From contig ACOK01000087.1 of the NCBI GenBank assembly GCA_000174895.1, forward strand, positions 1 to 54,269: 54,269 nucleotides of DNA, in the 5' to 3' direction. Position numbers and translations under genes: made by a program. The stretch's first letter is position 1. Every line of letters starts with the position of its first letter. The stretch is from Ruminococcus flavefaciens FD-1 (lineage in GTDB: Bacteria; Bacillota; Clostridia; Oscillospirales; Ruminococcaceae). Below are positions 9,406 through 17,083 of this stretch, one piece after another. The notes under the pieces are model-generated. The model was given only the letters and a program-made list of their open reading frames with translations, made no database searches and was not told the DNA's origin.

Positions 9406-9591
9406 ATGAAAGCAACAGGAATCGTTAGACGTATCGACGACCTCGGCCGTGTGGTCATTCCAAAGGAGATAAGAAGGACTATGCGTATCCGTGAGGGTGA
9501 CCCCTCACTGATAGTATTGACACAAGAGTACAGCTTCGTCACAGCTATGCAGAGTATAGCGGAAAGGGTACATAGTAATAATAATAAATAG
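9406..9591 (+). CDS. AbrB/SpoVT-type DNA-binding protein, short
   Basis: Residues 1-33 match the AbrB/SpoVT swapped-hairpin DNA-binding domain very closely (MKATGIVRRIDDLGRVVIP, then EIRRTMRIREGDP). After DP the family normally continues with a short strand (LEIYTD-like), but here the sequence departs and ends at residue 61. It may therefore be frameshifted or a divergent short form. In Firmicutes such proteins act as global transition-phase regulators. The ribosome site GGAGG lies 9 nt upstream. It is the better preserved of two copies in the window. Confidence 0.7.
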   Translation: MKATGIVRRIDDLGRVVIPKEIRRTMRIREGDPSLIVLTQEYSFVTAMQSIAERVHSNNNK

Positions 9592-9654
9592 GGATTTCCC
9601 GAGAGCAAAAAAAGAAGAGCCGTTTTGCAACAGCATTTACTTTTTGTGGTAAGG

Positions 9655-9775
9655 CATATTTCTTGAGAAGCGTCCGTAAAGCATCGCTTTGCTTGCTTTA
9701 CTGCTTTGTCAGGGGGACGCTGTCCCCCTCATTCACCCCCTGCAAGGGAGATAACATCCCCCTTGACCCCGGAAT
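9655..9775. repeat. GC-rich intergenic repeat with hairpins
   Basis: The stretch contains a G5/C5 hairpin (GGGGGACGCTGTCCCCC, 9713-9729) and C-rich blocks. It is unlike the flanking AT-rich genes and has no convincing reading frame. It resembles dispersed repeat DNA; a related style is seen at 425-460. Confidence 0.45.
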
Positions 9776-9797
9776 GCCGCCTTCGGCGGTTTTTTAT
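9776..9797 (+). terminator. Rho-independent terminator
   Basis: CCGCC-TTC-GGCGG is followed by a T-rich tract. It lies between the AbrB-type gene and the next operon. Confidence 0.7.
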
Positions 9798-9846
9798 TAT
9801 TTATTTAAAAGTAAACGCTGTTGCCGTGGCGACGATCTTATCATTA

Positions 9847-9875
9847 TTGACATAAGTCGTAAACTGTGATATAAT
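9847..9875 (+). promoter_or_regulatory. Consensus promoter of the DUF134 operon
   Basis: TTGACA and TATAAT match the consensus exactly, with a 17-nt spacer and a TGA extension. The start codon is 29 nt downstream of the -10, after an AAAGGA ribosome site. Confidence 0.85.
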
Positions 9876-9886
9876 TGACATAAGTC
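9847..9886 (+). promoter_or_regulatory. Candidate operator: two TTGACATAAGTC boxes
   Basis: The 12-nt box TTGACATAAGTC occurs at 9847-9858 and again at 9875-9886, so one copy contains the -35 and the other lies at the transcription start. Each holds the dyad TGAC-N4-GTCA (the first copy with one change). A protein bound to both would block transcription, so autoregulation by the DUF134 protein is plausible. Confidence 0.55.
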
Positions 9887-9903
9887 AGAAAGGATATGTA
9901 ACT

Positions 9904-10617
9904 ATGCCAAGACCACAGAAATCACGCCGTATCTGCTGTTACCCTGATTACTGGAGCTTTGCGCCAGATCAGGACAAGGCAAACGATATGGTCACAATGT
10001 CCCTTGATGAGTTTGAAACTATACGCTCTATCGACTATCAGGGGAAAACGCAGGAGGAGTGCGCTCGTGATATGAACGTAGCAAGAACCACCGTTACGGC
10101 AATATATGACAGCGCAAGAAAGAAACTGGCTGCTGCTCTGGTCGAGGGCAGACGCATCGTCATTTCGGGCGGAAACTATACTCTTGATAACACGGTCTCC
10201 GAGGAGATCGCACGGAAAGGAAACGGTATTATGAGAATTGCAGTTACTTATGAAAACGGACAGATCTTTCAGCATTTCGGCAGAACAGAGCAGTTCAAGC
10301 TCTATGATGTTGCCGACGGCAAGATCATCAATGAACAGGTAGTCGGAACAAACGGTGCAGGACACGGCGCACTTGCTGGATTCCTGAAGAATGCACAGGC
10401 TGACGTTCTTATCTGCGGAGGTATCGGCGGCGGTGCGAAGATGGCTATGCAGGAGGCTGGCATAACCCTCTACGGCGGAAATATGGGAAGTGCCGATGAG
10501 GCGGTACAGGCTTTCCTTGCACAGACACTTGTTCAGAACGAGAACCCTACCTGCGACCACCACCACGAACACGGCGAAGGTCATTCCTGCGGAAGCCATA
10601 ACTGCGGTAACCACTGA
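9904..10617 (+). CDS. DUF134 DNA-binding domain fused to NifX/NifB-like domain
   Basis: Residues 1-100 are a DUF134 domain (start MPRPQKSRRIC, then an HTH-like stretch around QGKTQEECARDMNVARTTV). Residues ~112-215 are a dinitrogenase iron-molybdenum cofactor domain (AVTYENGQIFQHFGRTEQF, then ICGGIGGGAKMAM). The tail is rich in His and Cys (HHHEHGEGHSCGSHNCGNH), so it probably binds metal. In other bacteria the two domains are often neighbours or fused and lie near Fe-S or redox genes, but they do not show nitrogen fixation. The stop overlaps the next start (TGATG). It likely senses a metal or redox state and controls its own operon. Confidence 0.88.
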   Translation: MPRPQKSRRICCYPDYWSFAPDQDKANDMVTMSLDEFETIRSIDYQGKTQEECARDMNVARTTVTAIYDSARKKLAAALVEGRRIVISGGNYTLDNTVSEEIARKGNGIMRIAVTYENGQIFQHFGRTEQFKLYDVADGKIINEQVVGTNGAGHGALAGFLKNAQADVLICGGIGGGAKMAMQEAGITLYGGNMGSADEAVQAFLAQTLVQNENPTCDHHHEHGEGHSCGSHNCGNH

Positions 10618-11090
10618 TGAAGTACGATCATACTGAAAAGGCAGTCGCTCTTTTCACACAGGGATATAACTGCGCTCAGTCGGTCTTCGTGGCGTTTTCA
10701 GATGTGACGGGCATGGACGAGGAACTCGCCAAAAGGCTTTCTTCGTCATTCGGCGGAGGCATGGGACGGCTGCGTGAGGTCTGTGGCACTTGTTCTGCTA
10801 TGTTCATGGTGGCAGGCATCCTCTACGGCGAGGGAACGGAAACAGATCACGCCATAAAAACAGAACATTACAAGCGCATCCAGCATCTTGCTGAGGAATT
10901 CCGCAAGAAGCATGAAACCATCGTCTGCCGTGATCTTTTGAAAGGACTTGCTGTTACAAGCGAACCAATTCCCGAAAAGAGAACAGAGCAATACTATAAG
11001 GTCAGACCGTGTGTGAAGTTTGTAAGGACTGCTGCGGAGATACTTGACCGATATCTTGAAGAAAATCCGCCAAGAGGTGCTGAACTATGA
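10617..11090 (+). CDS. C_GCAxxG_C_C family redox protein
   Basis: This 157-residue protein carries the family's ordered cysteines: YNCAQSVF near residue 19, then GGGMGRLREVCGTCSAM (~46-63), CRDLL near 105 and RPCVKF near 132. The family is thought to be redox active or Fe-S linked and often lies beside DUF134 genes. It overlaps the gene before by one nucleotide and the gene after by 4 nt (ATGA), so the three are translated as a unit. Confidence 0.9.
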   Translation: MKYDHTEKAVALFTQGYNCAQSVFVAFSDVTGMDEELAKRLSSSFGGGMGRLREVCGTCSAMFMVAGILYGEGTETDHAIKTEHYKRIQHLAEEFRKKHETIVCRDLLKGLAVTSEPIPEKRTEQYYKVRPCVKFVRTAAEILDRYLEENPPRGAEL

Positions 11091-11896
11091 AGATAGTCAC
11101 ACTTGTAGAAAATTCCTGCGGCAACGAATACTGCATTGCAGAGCATGGTCTCAGCATCTATATTGAGACTGAAAAACATAAGCTCCTGCTGGACACAGGG
11201 CAGACGGACGCAGTAGTGAAGAACGCTGAAGCATTGGGAATTGATCTGTCTGATGTCGATACTGTGATACTGAGTCACGGTCACTACGACCATTCGGGCG
11301 GTATCTTGCCGTTTTCAAACCTCAACCATTCTGCACAGATAATCATGCAGAGATCAGCCGCCGAGCCCCATTACAACGGTGAGCGCTATATCGGCATTGA
11401 TACCGATATACTCAAGTTGCCGAATGTCCGGCTTATTGACGGTGATTTGAAGATAGATGATGAGCTGTTCCTGTTCAGCGGTATCACAGGCAGGCGGTGT
11501 TATCCGCAGGGGAATAAAAAGCTGTCCTGCGTGAAAAACGGCGAAAAGGTCTTTGATGATTTCTGCCACGAGCAATGCCTTGTTATCACGGAGAACGGCA
11601 AACGCTGGCTGCTGTCCGGCTGCGCTCATAACGGCATACTCAATATCCTTGACAGATTCAGGGAACTGTTTGACAGCTATCCCGACTTTGTTATTACGGG
11701 ATTTCACATGATGAAGCGTGAGGGCGAGCATACCGAAGAAGAAAAAGCGGTCATCATTCAGACAGCACAGGAGCTTTCACAGCTTGATACCGTGTTTTAC
11801 AGCGGTCACTGCACTGGTATTCCTGCATTTGAAATGATGAAACAGATCATGGGGGACAAGCTCATTGCTCTCCACAGCGGTGAAACAGTCATATAA
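11087..11896 (+). CDS. Metallo-beta-lactamase fold hydrolase
   Basis: The metal-binding motif HGHYDHSGG is present near residue 65, with later histidines in SGCAHNG, TGFHMM and SGHCTG. The layout resembles the family annotated as dihydropterin-ribofuranosylaminobenzene phosphate synthase-like, commonly found near redox genes. It probably binds two metal ions and acts as a hydrolase or oxidoreductase in the cytosol; the substrate is unknown. It is the last gene of the operon and is followed by a strong terminator. Confidence 0.85.
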   Translation: MKIVTLVENSCGNEYCIAEHGLSIYIETEKHKLLLDTGQTDAVVKNAEALGIDLSDVDTVILSHGHYDHSGGILPFSNLNHSAQIIMQRSAAEPHYNGERYIGIDTDILKLPNVRLIDGDLKIDDELFLFSGITGRRCYPQGNKKLSCVKNGEKVFDDFCHEQCLVITENGKRWLLSGCAHNGILNILDRFRELFDSYPDFVITGFHMMKREGEHTEEEKAVIIQTAQELSQLDTVFYSGHCTGIPAFEMMKQIMGDKLIALHSGETVI

Positions 11897-11903
11897 CAAA
11901 AAT

Positions 11904-11932
11904 TCCGTGAGTAAAAAACTCACGGATTTTTT
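11904..11932 (+). terminator. Rho-independent terminator
   Basis: A 9-bp stem (11904-11912 with 11918-11926) and six T residues end the DUF134 operon. Confidence 0.85.
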
Positions 11933-11936
11933 ATCA

Positions 11937-12146
11937 TTATAAACCAAGTGCATATCCTGCGATAATGCCGATAACAGCAGAAATGCCTATGATCGCTATT
12001 GGGTGGAGTTTTTTGAAAGCAAGCACAGCTCCGAGAGCGAATATGCCAAGAGAGAGCCAAAAGCCTGCTCCTGAAAATACAGAGTTCTTTAAGCCGTTCG
12101 GAAAGAAAACCGTCATACCGACAGACAGAAATGCTGCACCGATCAA
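11937..12146 (-). pseudogene. Truncated chrA (C-terminal 70 codons)
   Basis: The frame encodes the last two or three membrane helices of a ChrA-type chromate transporter. It is almost identical in DNA and protein to the end of the intact gene at 17083-17649. The match breaks at ~12147, where unrelated sequence begins. This is a partial segmental duplication of the intact gene, which lies about 5.1 kb away in the same orientation. It has no start signal and no partner subunit. Confidence 0.85.
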
Positions 12147-12187
12147 GAAAAAGGTACGACGAAAAGATAGATCATTTATTAGATTCT

Positions 12188-12593
12188 TTATTCAATCCTT
12201 ATAAATCCTTCTGTCTCAGCGGCGAGCGCTCCGTTATCCCTTTTGCCGTTGGAATGGACGGGGAATGAATCACGGAACTTATATTTTGTCGGGATCTCCT
12301 CAGCCGACAGATTCTTTTTACAGTTTTCATATATTCTGTAAGCAATCGCCTTCCTTTATTCCAATTTATTTCAGGGATTTTGCACATTTCTCAATTTCTG
12401 AAAACAGATTTTTGTAGGTGATTCTTCTGCCGAAGTAAAGAAGAGCAATATCGTTCGGATAGTCCTTGTTATTATCATAGATATTTCGATAAACTGTACA
12501 TTCAGGAGCTTTCATTGCTAAAGCTTCTTCAGTGTAATAGTTCAGCCAAGGCTTGTCAATTGAAGGATAACCGGTCAACTGCTTATTTGGCAT
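12188..12593 (-). pseudogene. Internally deleted AMP-ligase remnant
   Basis: The first 75 codons match the N-terminus of an acyl-CoA synthetase-type AMP ligase (YPSIDKPWLNYY, FGRRITYKNLF). A stop follows at 12366, although the sequence beyond still aligns with its paralogue (IGIKEGD after AKSLK). Further on, in another frame, comes the C-terminus of the same family (SAEEIPTKYKFRDSFP, then NGKRD with the catalytic-lysine motif). The whole catalytic core is missing. It overlaps the preceding gene by 11 nt. It is the last member of the operon and is clearly broken. Confidence 0.75.
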
Positions 12594-15162
12594 TGTGATA
12601 CCACCTATTCTTATGTTGTTGGATGTAAGCTTTGATTTCGTTTGTTATATCATCCGCCGAACGGTTGTCCGGAAGGATAGGTGAGCCGAAGTGAATCTCC
12701 AGAGGCTTCTTTCCTATAATATTTGGAAGTTTTTTATCGGGAGGAAATATCTCACGAGCACCGTTGATGCATACAGGAATTATCACAGTATCTGTGTCGA
12801 TAGCGAGTGCAGCTGCTCCTTTTTTGAATTCTCCAAGTTTTCCGTCTCTTGTACGGGTACCCTCAGGATGTATCATGAATACGCATTCATTATTCTCATT
12901 GATCCATGATTCAGCTCTTTTCAGTGCAGGTGTAGGGTTCCCTGTCCGGTCAACAGGAATGCCTCCCAGCGCACGGAAGCCTTTTCCAAGCACCTTGTCA
13001 AACATTACATACTCAGCGCCCATACAACCGCATTTATTGATGATGTTTATTCCGTTGAGATATAAAGCAGAAACTATCCACATCGTATCAAGATGACTTT
13101 CATGGTTTGGACAGAGTATGTATTTACCATTTTTGGGGATGTTCTCTAAGCCGAAGCATTTGATATTCCATGTATGATCGCTGAACTTCGCAAATTTTAT
13201 AAGATGATCGATGTCCTTGGGGCTTTTGTTTGCAGGATAATCATTTATGTCATAGTTGGTGGAATAAGATTCTGCACCGCCTGAGTGAATGAGCCCCTCC
13301 AATTCTTCGACAGTAAGCTGATTAGTCATTGCCGCAGATATATCAACTCCGAAATTTGACTGGATATCGCTGCTCAGTTCAAACATAGAGAGCGAATCAA
13401 TATTCAGGTCCTCACGCAGCGACATTCCTCTTGTGATTGTTTCTGATTCCGGAACATATTTCCTCAGCAGCTTTATTATTTCCGTAGCAGGAGCAGATTC
13501 AGGCTGTGTCTTTATCGGAACTGCCGATGTATTTCTCATTCCCTTAAGCAGGTAACGCTTTACCTTTCCGATGGAAGTTGTGGGGAGTTTTTCAACGATA
13601 TGAACTGCATTAAGGCGACGATAAATATTCTGTTTATCAGATGCTTTTTTAATTGATTTGACAGCCTCTGCTATCTCCTTTTCCTGATGTCCCGCACTTT
13701 CAACAAAAAGCTCTATTGAATCAAATCCGTCTTGATCGGGGATGCCGCATGAAGCAATATTGATATCAGGACAGAGAGTCTTGTAGAAGTCATCTACATC
13801 TGTGGGCGAGACTTTTTTGCCGTTTCTGAGGACTATACTCTCCTTGATACGTCCGATTATATGCAGATTCTTTTCCTTATCAACATATCCAAGATCACCT
13901 GTGCAGAACCAGCCGTTCTTATCAAAGGCAGCCTTTGTGAGTGCTTCGTCCTTGAAGTATCCCTTCATTATCATTTTTGTTTTTATGCGTATCTCACCGA
14001 CTCCTTCACTATCAGGATTTGCAATTCTGATTTTAACATAAGGAAGCTCAGATACTTTTCCGGTACCGCTGACAGGGTATTTTTCAAATACATTTGTTGA
14101 TGAGATCGGGACGCCACACTCAGTTGATCCATAGACGTCCATGAAGTTCATTCCAAGATCAAGGTAGAACTCAGCTATCTCCTTCTTGCACGGAGCAGTA
14201 CCGCTTCCGACAATAAGCATTGATGTGCCGAAAGCCTGTTTCCATATCGGCTTTGTGAGGAAACGCAGCTTGATGCCTGTTTTCCGGCGTACAACTGAAC
14301 AAGTACCAATAGCAAATTTGGCATACGCCCTTACCGGCAGAGGCTTCTTTGCAATTTCTCCCTTAATCTTGTCCATCATGACCTCATACACCTTTGGCAC
14401 CATGATAAAGTTGCGTGGATTAAATCTTTGCATGGCGCTAAGAAGCGCAGCCGAACTGACCTCCTCTATAAATCCCATTTCTGAGCCAAGCAGAATACAG
14501 GCAGTTCCGGTCGAGAAGCCTGCTATGTGGTTTGCAGGGATAACATTGAGATGACGAGTGCCATTGAGGACTATATCGTAGTCGTGGCACCATTTTGTTG
14601 TGAGAAGAATAGAGCGGTAAGTGACCTCTACTCCTTTGTTTACTCCGGTAGTGCCGGAAGAATAGATAATGGCTATAACATCATCATCGGAATGGGGATA
14701 TTTTCTTACACATTTTTCAGGAGAGGATGAAATATGACTGTACGAAAAATCAGGCTCCATAACAAATGCGGGAGTTTCAAATGTTTCGCTGCTGAAAAAA
14801 GTATTGAGCTTGTCATGAGACAAGATCAGGCCAGATACATCAGCATCAGCTATCATTTTTTTTACGTCATCGACTGGCAGCCCAGCATCGATAAGCACTG
14901 ATTTTATGCCGATATATGCAAGGAGAAGATCCGTCAGAAGCGCATAAGGTGAGTGCTCTGAGATCACAGCAACTCGACAGCCTGCACTGATTCCCGAATT
15001 ACTAAGCTTTTGCTTTAGATTGTTTAACGCAGAAGGAATCTGATCATATCTGAATGTAACATCCTTACCATTATTTTTTAACAGCCTGAATAGTACACGA
15101 CCGCTTCTTTTCTTTACAATACTGTTTGTCATACTTACAAATTTATAATGTGACTTATCCAT
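12583..15162 (-). CDS. AMP ligase - acyl carrier protein - PlsC acyltransferase fusion
   Basis: Three domains are visible in 859 residues. Residues 1-~545 are an acyl-activating AMP ligase with YSSGTTGVNKG (167-177), YGSTE, TGDLGY and the late lysine motif (TTSIGKVKR). Residues ~560-630 are a carrier domain with phosphopantetheine attachment at S590 (DSL). Residues ~655-859 are a PlsC-type acyltransferase with NHESHLD (H687, D692) and PEGTR (E767-R770). The likely route is that a fatty acid is adenylated, loaded onto the built-in ACP and passed to a lysolipid, as in E. coli Aas but with its own carrier. The start has AGGAGGG 4 nt upstream. It may salvage fatty acids or make an unusual lipid. 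Confidence 0.88.
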   Translation of the reverse strand: MDKSHYKFVSMTNSIVKKRSGRVLFRLLKNNGKDVTFRYDQIPSALNNLKQKLSNSGISAGCRVAVISEHSPYALLTDLLLAYIGIKSVLIDAGLPVDDVKKMIADADVSGLILSHDKLNTFFSSETFETPAFVMEPDFSYSHISSSPEKCVRKYPHSDDDVIAIIYSSGTTGVNKGVEVTYRSILLTTKWCHDYDIVLNGTRHLNVIPANHIAGFSTGTACILLGSEMGFIEEVSSAALLSAMQRFNPRNFIMVPKVYEVMMDKIKGEIAKKPLPVRAYAKFAIGTCSVVRRKTGIKLRFLTKPIWKQAFGTSMLIVGSGTAPCKKEIAEFYLDLGMNFMDVYGSTECGVPISSTNVFEKYPVSGTGKVSELPYVKIRIANPDSEGVGEIRIKTKMIMKGYFKDEALTKAAFDKNGWFCTGDLGYVDKEKNLHIIGRIKESIVLRNGKKVSPTDVDDFYKTLCPDINIASCGIPDQDGFDSIELFVESAGHQEKEIAEAVKSIKKASDKQNIYRRLNAVHIVEKLPTTSIGKVKRYLLKGMRNTSAVPIKTQPESAPATEIIKLLRKYVPESETITRGMSLREDLNIDSLSMFELSSDIQSNFGVDISAAMTNQLTVEELEGLIHSGGAESYSTNYDINDYPANKSPKDIDHLIKFAKFSDHTWNIKCFGLENIPKNGKYILCPNHESHLDTMWIVSALYLNGINIINKCGCMGAEYVMFDKVLGKGFRALGGIPVDRTGNPTPALKRAESWINENNECVFMIHPEGTRTRDGKLGEFKKGAAALAIDTDTVIIPVCINGAREIFPPDKKLPNIIGKKPLEIHFGSPILPDNRSADDITNEIKAYIQQHKNRWYHNAK

Positions 15163-15176
15163 ATTACCCTCCTGGA

Positions 15177-15776
15177 TTATCCACAGATCTTGCGGACCAT
15201 TTTATATACTTCTTTCCATCCTGATACACGAATAAAGCGCTTGTCAATAATTCCTCTGTTCCATGCAGCCGGATAACAGATCACCTGTAACCGGTCTGCT
15301 ATCGCAGAAAGATTCTCAGGTTTATCATCTATCATAATGCCTATGTTTTTTTCGATACACGCTTTGAACTTTGCACTTCCGTCACTGTCATCGGCGCAGT
15401 ATACGATCTCATCATAGCATATTTTGTTCCTTCTCAGCCAGTACAGCAGCATTGTGCGGAAAAGCATCCCCATAGCGCTCTTTTCGGCTGTATAAACACG
15501 GCTGGTGATTATGATGATACGGTGTCCTTCGCTGTGAAGCCGGCGGAGCACAGCAGCTGCGCCAGGAATAACCGGTTCAGACAGGCAGTATTTCCAGATG
15601 TACCTGTGCCAGAATCCAGAGCTTTCTTTATGTGAACAAGCAAATATAGTTTCGATATCAAATCCCTCAGGATCCACGATCCTAAGACCGTGCTTTTTGA
15701 AATACCGTGAGCCGTATTTCAGCTGATATCCGCCTATATCGGCAAGCACTCCGTCAACATCTATACCTATGTTCAT
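15177..15776 (-). CDS. HAD-superfamily phosphatase (5'-nucleotidase C-like)
   Basis: The N-terminus carries the HAD motif I as DVDGVLAD (D6 nucleophile, D8), with motif II near IITSRVY and the late acidic motif as IDDKPENL. The length (199 residues) and motif spacing fit the 5'(3')-deoxyribonucleotidase-like branch. It hydrolyses a phosphate monoester; the substrate is unknown. Its start overlaps the stop of the upstream gene (ATGA), and the ligase fusion follows after 14 nt. A role in the lipid pathway, for example removing phosphate from a head group, is possible but not shown. Confidence 0.8.
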   Translation of the reverse strand: MNIGIDVDGVLADIGGYQLKYGSRYFKKHGLRIVDPEGFDIETIFACSHKESSGFWHRYIWKYCLSEPVIPGAAAVLRRLHSEGHRIIIITSRVYTAEKSAMGMLFRTMLLYWLRRNKICYDEIVYCADDSDGSAKFKACIEKNIGIMIDDKPENLSAIADRLQVICYPAAWNRGIIDKRFIRVSGWKEVYKMVRKICG

Positions 15777-16267
15777 TTTCTATTCTCCATTTCTTCAAGT
15801 GCTCTGAAATCTATTTTCCCGACAGCAGTCAGCGGCATGGCGTCCCGGAACACATACTTGTCCGGCACACTGTATTCAGGCAGTTCGGCGGCGCAAAGCT
15901 CACGCAGTTCCTGCTCTCCTGCAAGCACACTGATGCGGTTGATGATAGCGCCGATCTTACTGCAAGCGTAGGCAACGTAGAACGTTTCGGGAGCAGAAAG
16001 CCCCTTGATCGTGACGATGTCGTTGGGCTTGACGCCTATCCTTGTCAGCGAGCGTGATACAGTGTCTATCTTATGGAAAAACTCACGATATGTTATCCGT
16101 TTTCCGAAATAATTGAAGGCATAGTCGCTCTGATGATCTTTGTTTGCCTCGTAGACTGCCTGAAACAGGGTTTTCTGCGGAAGTGGGCGGTTTTCTGCCC
16201 CCTCCGGGTAGTATTTCAGCCAAGGTTTGTCGATCGAGGCATAGCCTGTCAGATCTGCATTTTCCAT
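15773..16267 (-). CDS. Internally deleted AMP-ligase, N- and C-terminal parts fused
   Basis: The 164-residue product is open throughout. Residues 1-112 match an AMP-ligase N-terminus (SIDKPWLKYY, YFGKRITYREFF, APETFYVAYACSKIGAI). Residues 113-164 match its extreme C-terminus (PDKYVFRDAMPLTAVGKIDF), including the late catalytic lysine. About 350 residues with the ATP- and substrate-binding core are missing, so it should have no ligase activity. The ATG at 16267 has GGGAGG 5 nt upstream. The paralogue at 12188 shows the same kind of deletion. It may be a decaying gene, an assembly error or a repurposed small protein. Confidence 0.7.
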   Translation of the reverse strand: MENADLTGYASIDKPWLKYYPEGAENRPLPQKTLFQAVYEANKDHQSDYAFNYFGKRITYREFFHKIDTVSRSLTRIGVKPNDIVTIKGLSAPETFYVAYACSKIGAIINRISVLAGEQELRELCAAELPEYSVPDKYVFRDAMPLTAVGKIDFRALEEMENRK

Positions 16268-16295
16268 AATAACCTCCCAAAACAAAAACGCCCGA

Positions 16296-16332
16296 AAAAG
16301 CCTGAGAGCAATAATCTCTCGGCTTCTTCGAG
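16296..16332 (-). terminator. Terminator or attenuator hairpin in the leader
   Basis: On the minus strand GCCGAGAG pairs with CTCTCAGGC (one bulge) and is followed by TTTTTC. It lies between a short reading frame (16335-16397) and the first operon gene, so it could end or attenuate the transcript. Confidence 0.6.
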
Positions 16333-16334
16333 TG

Positions 16335-16397
16335 TTAATTTAGTTTAAATTTATATTTAGTTAATATATAAGTTTCGACTATTTCCGTTTTACTCAT
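16335..16397 (-). CDS. Possible 20-residue leader peptide
   Basis: A short frame begins MSKTEIV and ends just before the hairpin at 16296-16332. It has a strong ribosome site (AGGGGG, 9 nt upstream) and lies right behind a good promoter. The peptide is rich in Lys, Thr and Tyr. Its position between promoter and hairpin suggests a leader peptide for attenuation, or a small secreted or regulatory peptide. There is no homology to support translation. Confidence 0.4.
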   Translation of the reverse strand: MSKTEIVETYILTKYKFKLN

Positions 16398-16422
16398 ATG
16401 CCTATTCCCCCTGATAATACGT

Positions 16423-16451
16423 ATTGTAACACATCCTTCCAGTTTTTTCAA
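16423..16451 (-). promoter_or_regulatory. Promoter of the acyl-activation operon
   Basis: On the minus strand TTGAAA (16446-16451) and TACAAT (16423-16428) have a 17-nt spacer and a TGT extension. Genes from 16267 down to 12188 lie downstream with overlaps or short gaps. Confidence 0.75.
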
Positions 16452-16543
16452 TAGAAATTGATATATTTTTCATACATTTGCTCAAATACTTCTTTCTTTT
16501 CAGGGTGATATAAACAAATTATCAGAATCGGATACACGGATAT

Positions 16544-17083
16544 CTAGAGTATTAGTAACGAGCGATTAGCAGTTGTATTTTGAGTGCGGCAGTTTCCATA
16601 TTTATGTTCTATTCTTTTTTTTCTGTTATAATAATCATATTGAAAATATAGCACACCTTTGTCTTTAAATCCCAAGTTAGCATTCCGCCAGTAAAAGAGC
16701 TTGCTGCCTTTGTAGTAAAGCTCTTTCAGCTTATTCAGTGAGGCATTTACGGATTTATTTACGGCATTGGGCGTCATGAGCATTAGCTCGGATATGTCCT
16801 TTGCGGACATCTCCTCATAGCCGAAAACTCCGAAATACCTGCCGATGATCTCCTGTTCCTTTCTGGAAAGTTGATCAAACAGCGGCTTTAAGTATTCACA
16901 GCAGAGCTTGAGGTATACATCATTGTCAGGGTGAAGCTCGTTCTCTCCGAGCCTGTCCTCGGTGATATAATCGAAGCCGAAGTTGTCTTCCTCGCTGCCA
17001 TGTATGATAACGGAGTACACGAATGAATACTGCAAGCACCTGCTGACTACCGATAAGCTTATACCAAGCTCATTTTTTATCAC
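16544..17083 (-). pseudogene. Sigma-70-like factor, C-terminal part only
   Basis: Residues ~70-125 look like sigma region 4 (LSRKEQEIIGRYFG, then a helix-turn-helix around SAKDISELMLMTPNAVNKSV). No region 2 is visible, so it cannot be a complete sigma factor. It starts with GTG overlapping the chrA stop (TAGTG), and no ribosome site is evident. It may be the tail of a sigma-factor gene that was cut when the chrA genes arrived. Alternatively it could be a stand-alone sigma region-4-like regulator. Confidence 0.5.

Noticed and set aside
9922..10614. Long minus-strand reading frame opposite the DUF134-NifX gene
   Set aside because: The plus strand has clear domains, a consensus promoter and overlapping operon genes. 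The minus frame has none of these.
9904..11896. Nitrogen fixation locus
   Set aside because: The NifX/NifB-like domain is widespread outside nitrogen fixers and no nifHDK-type gene is present.
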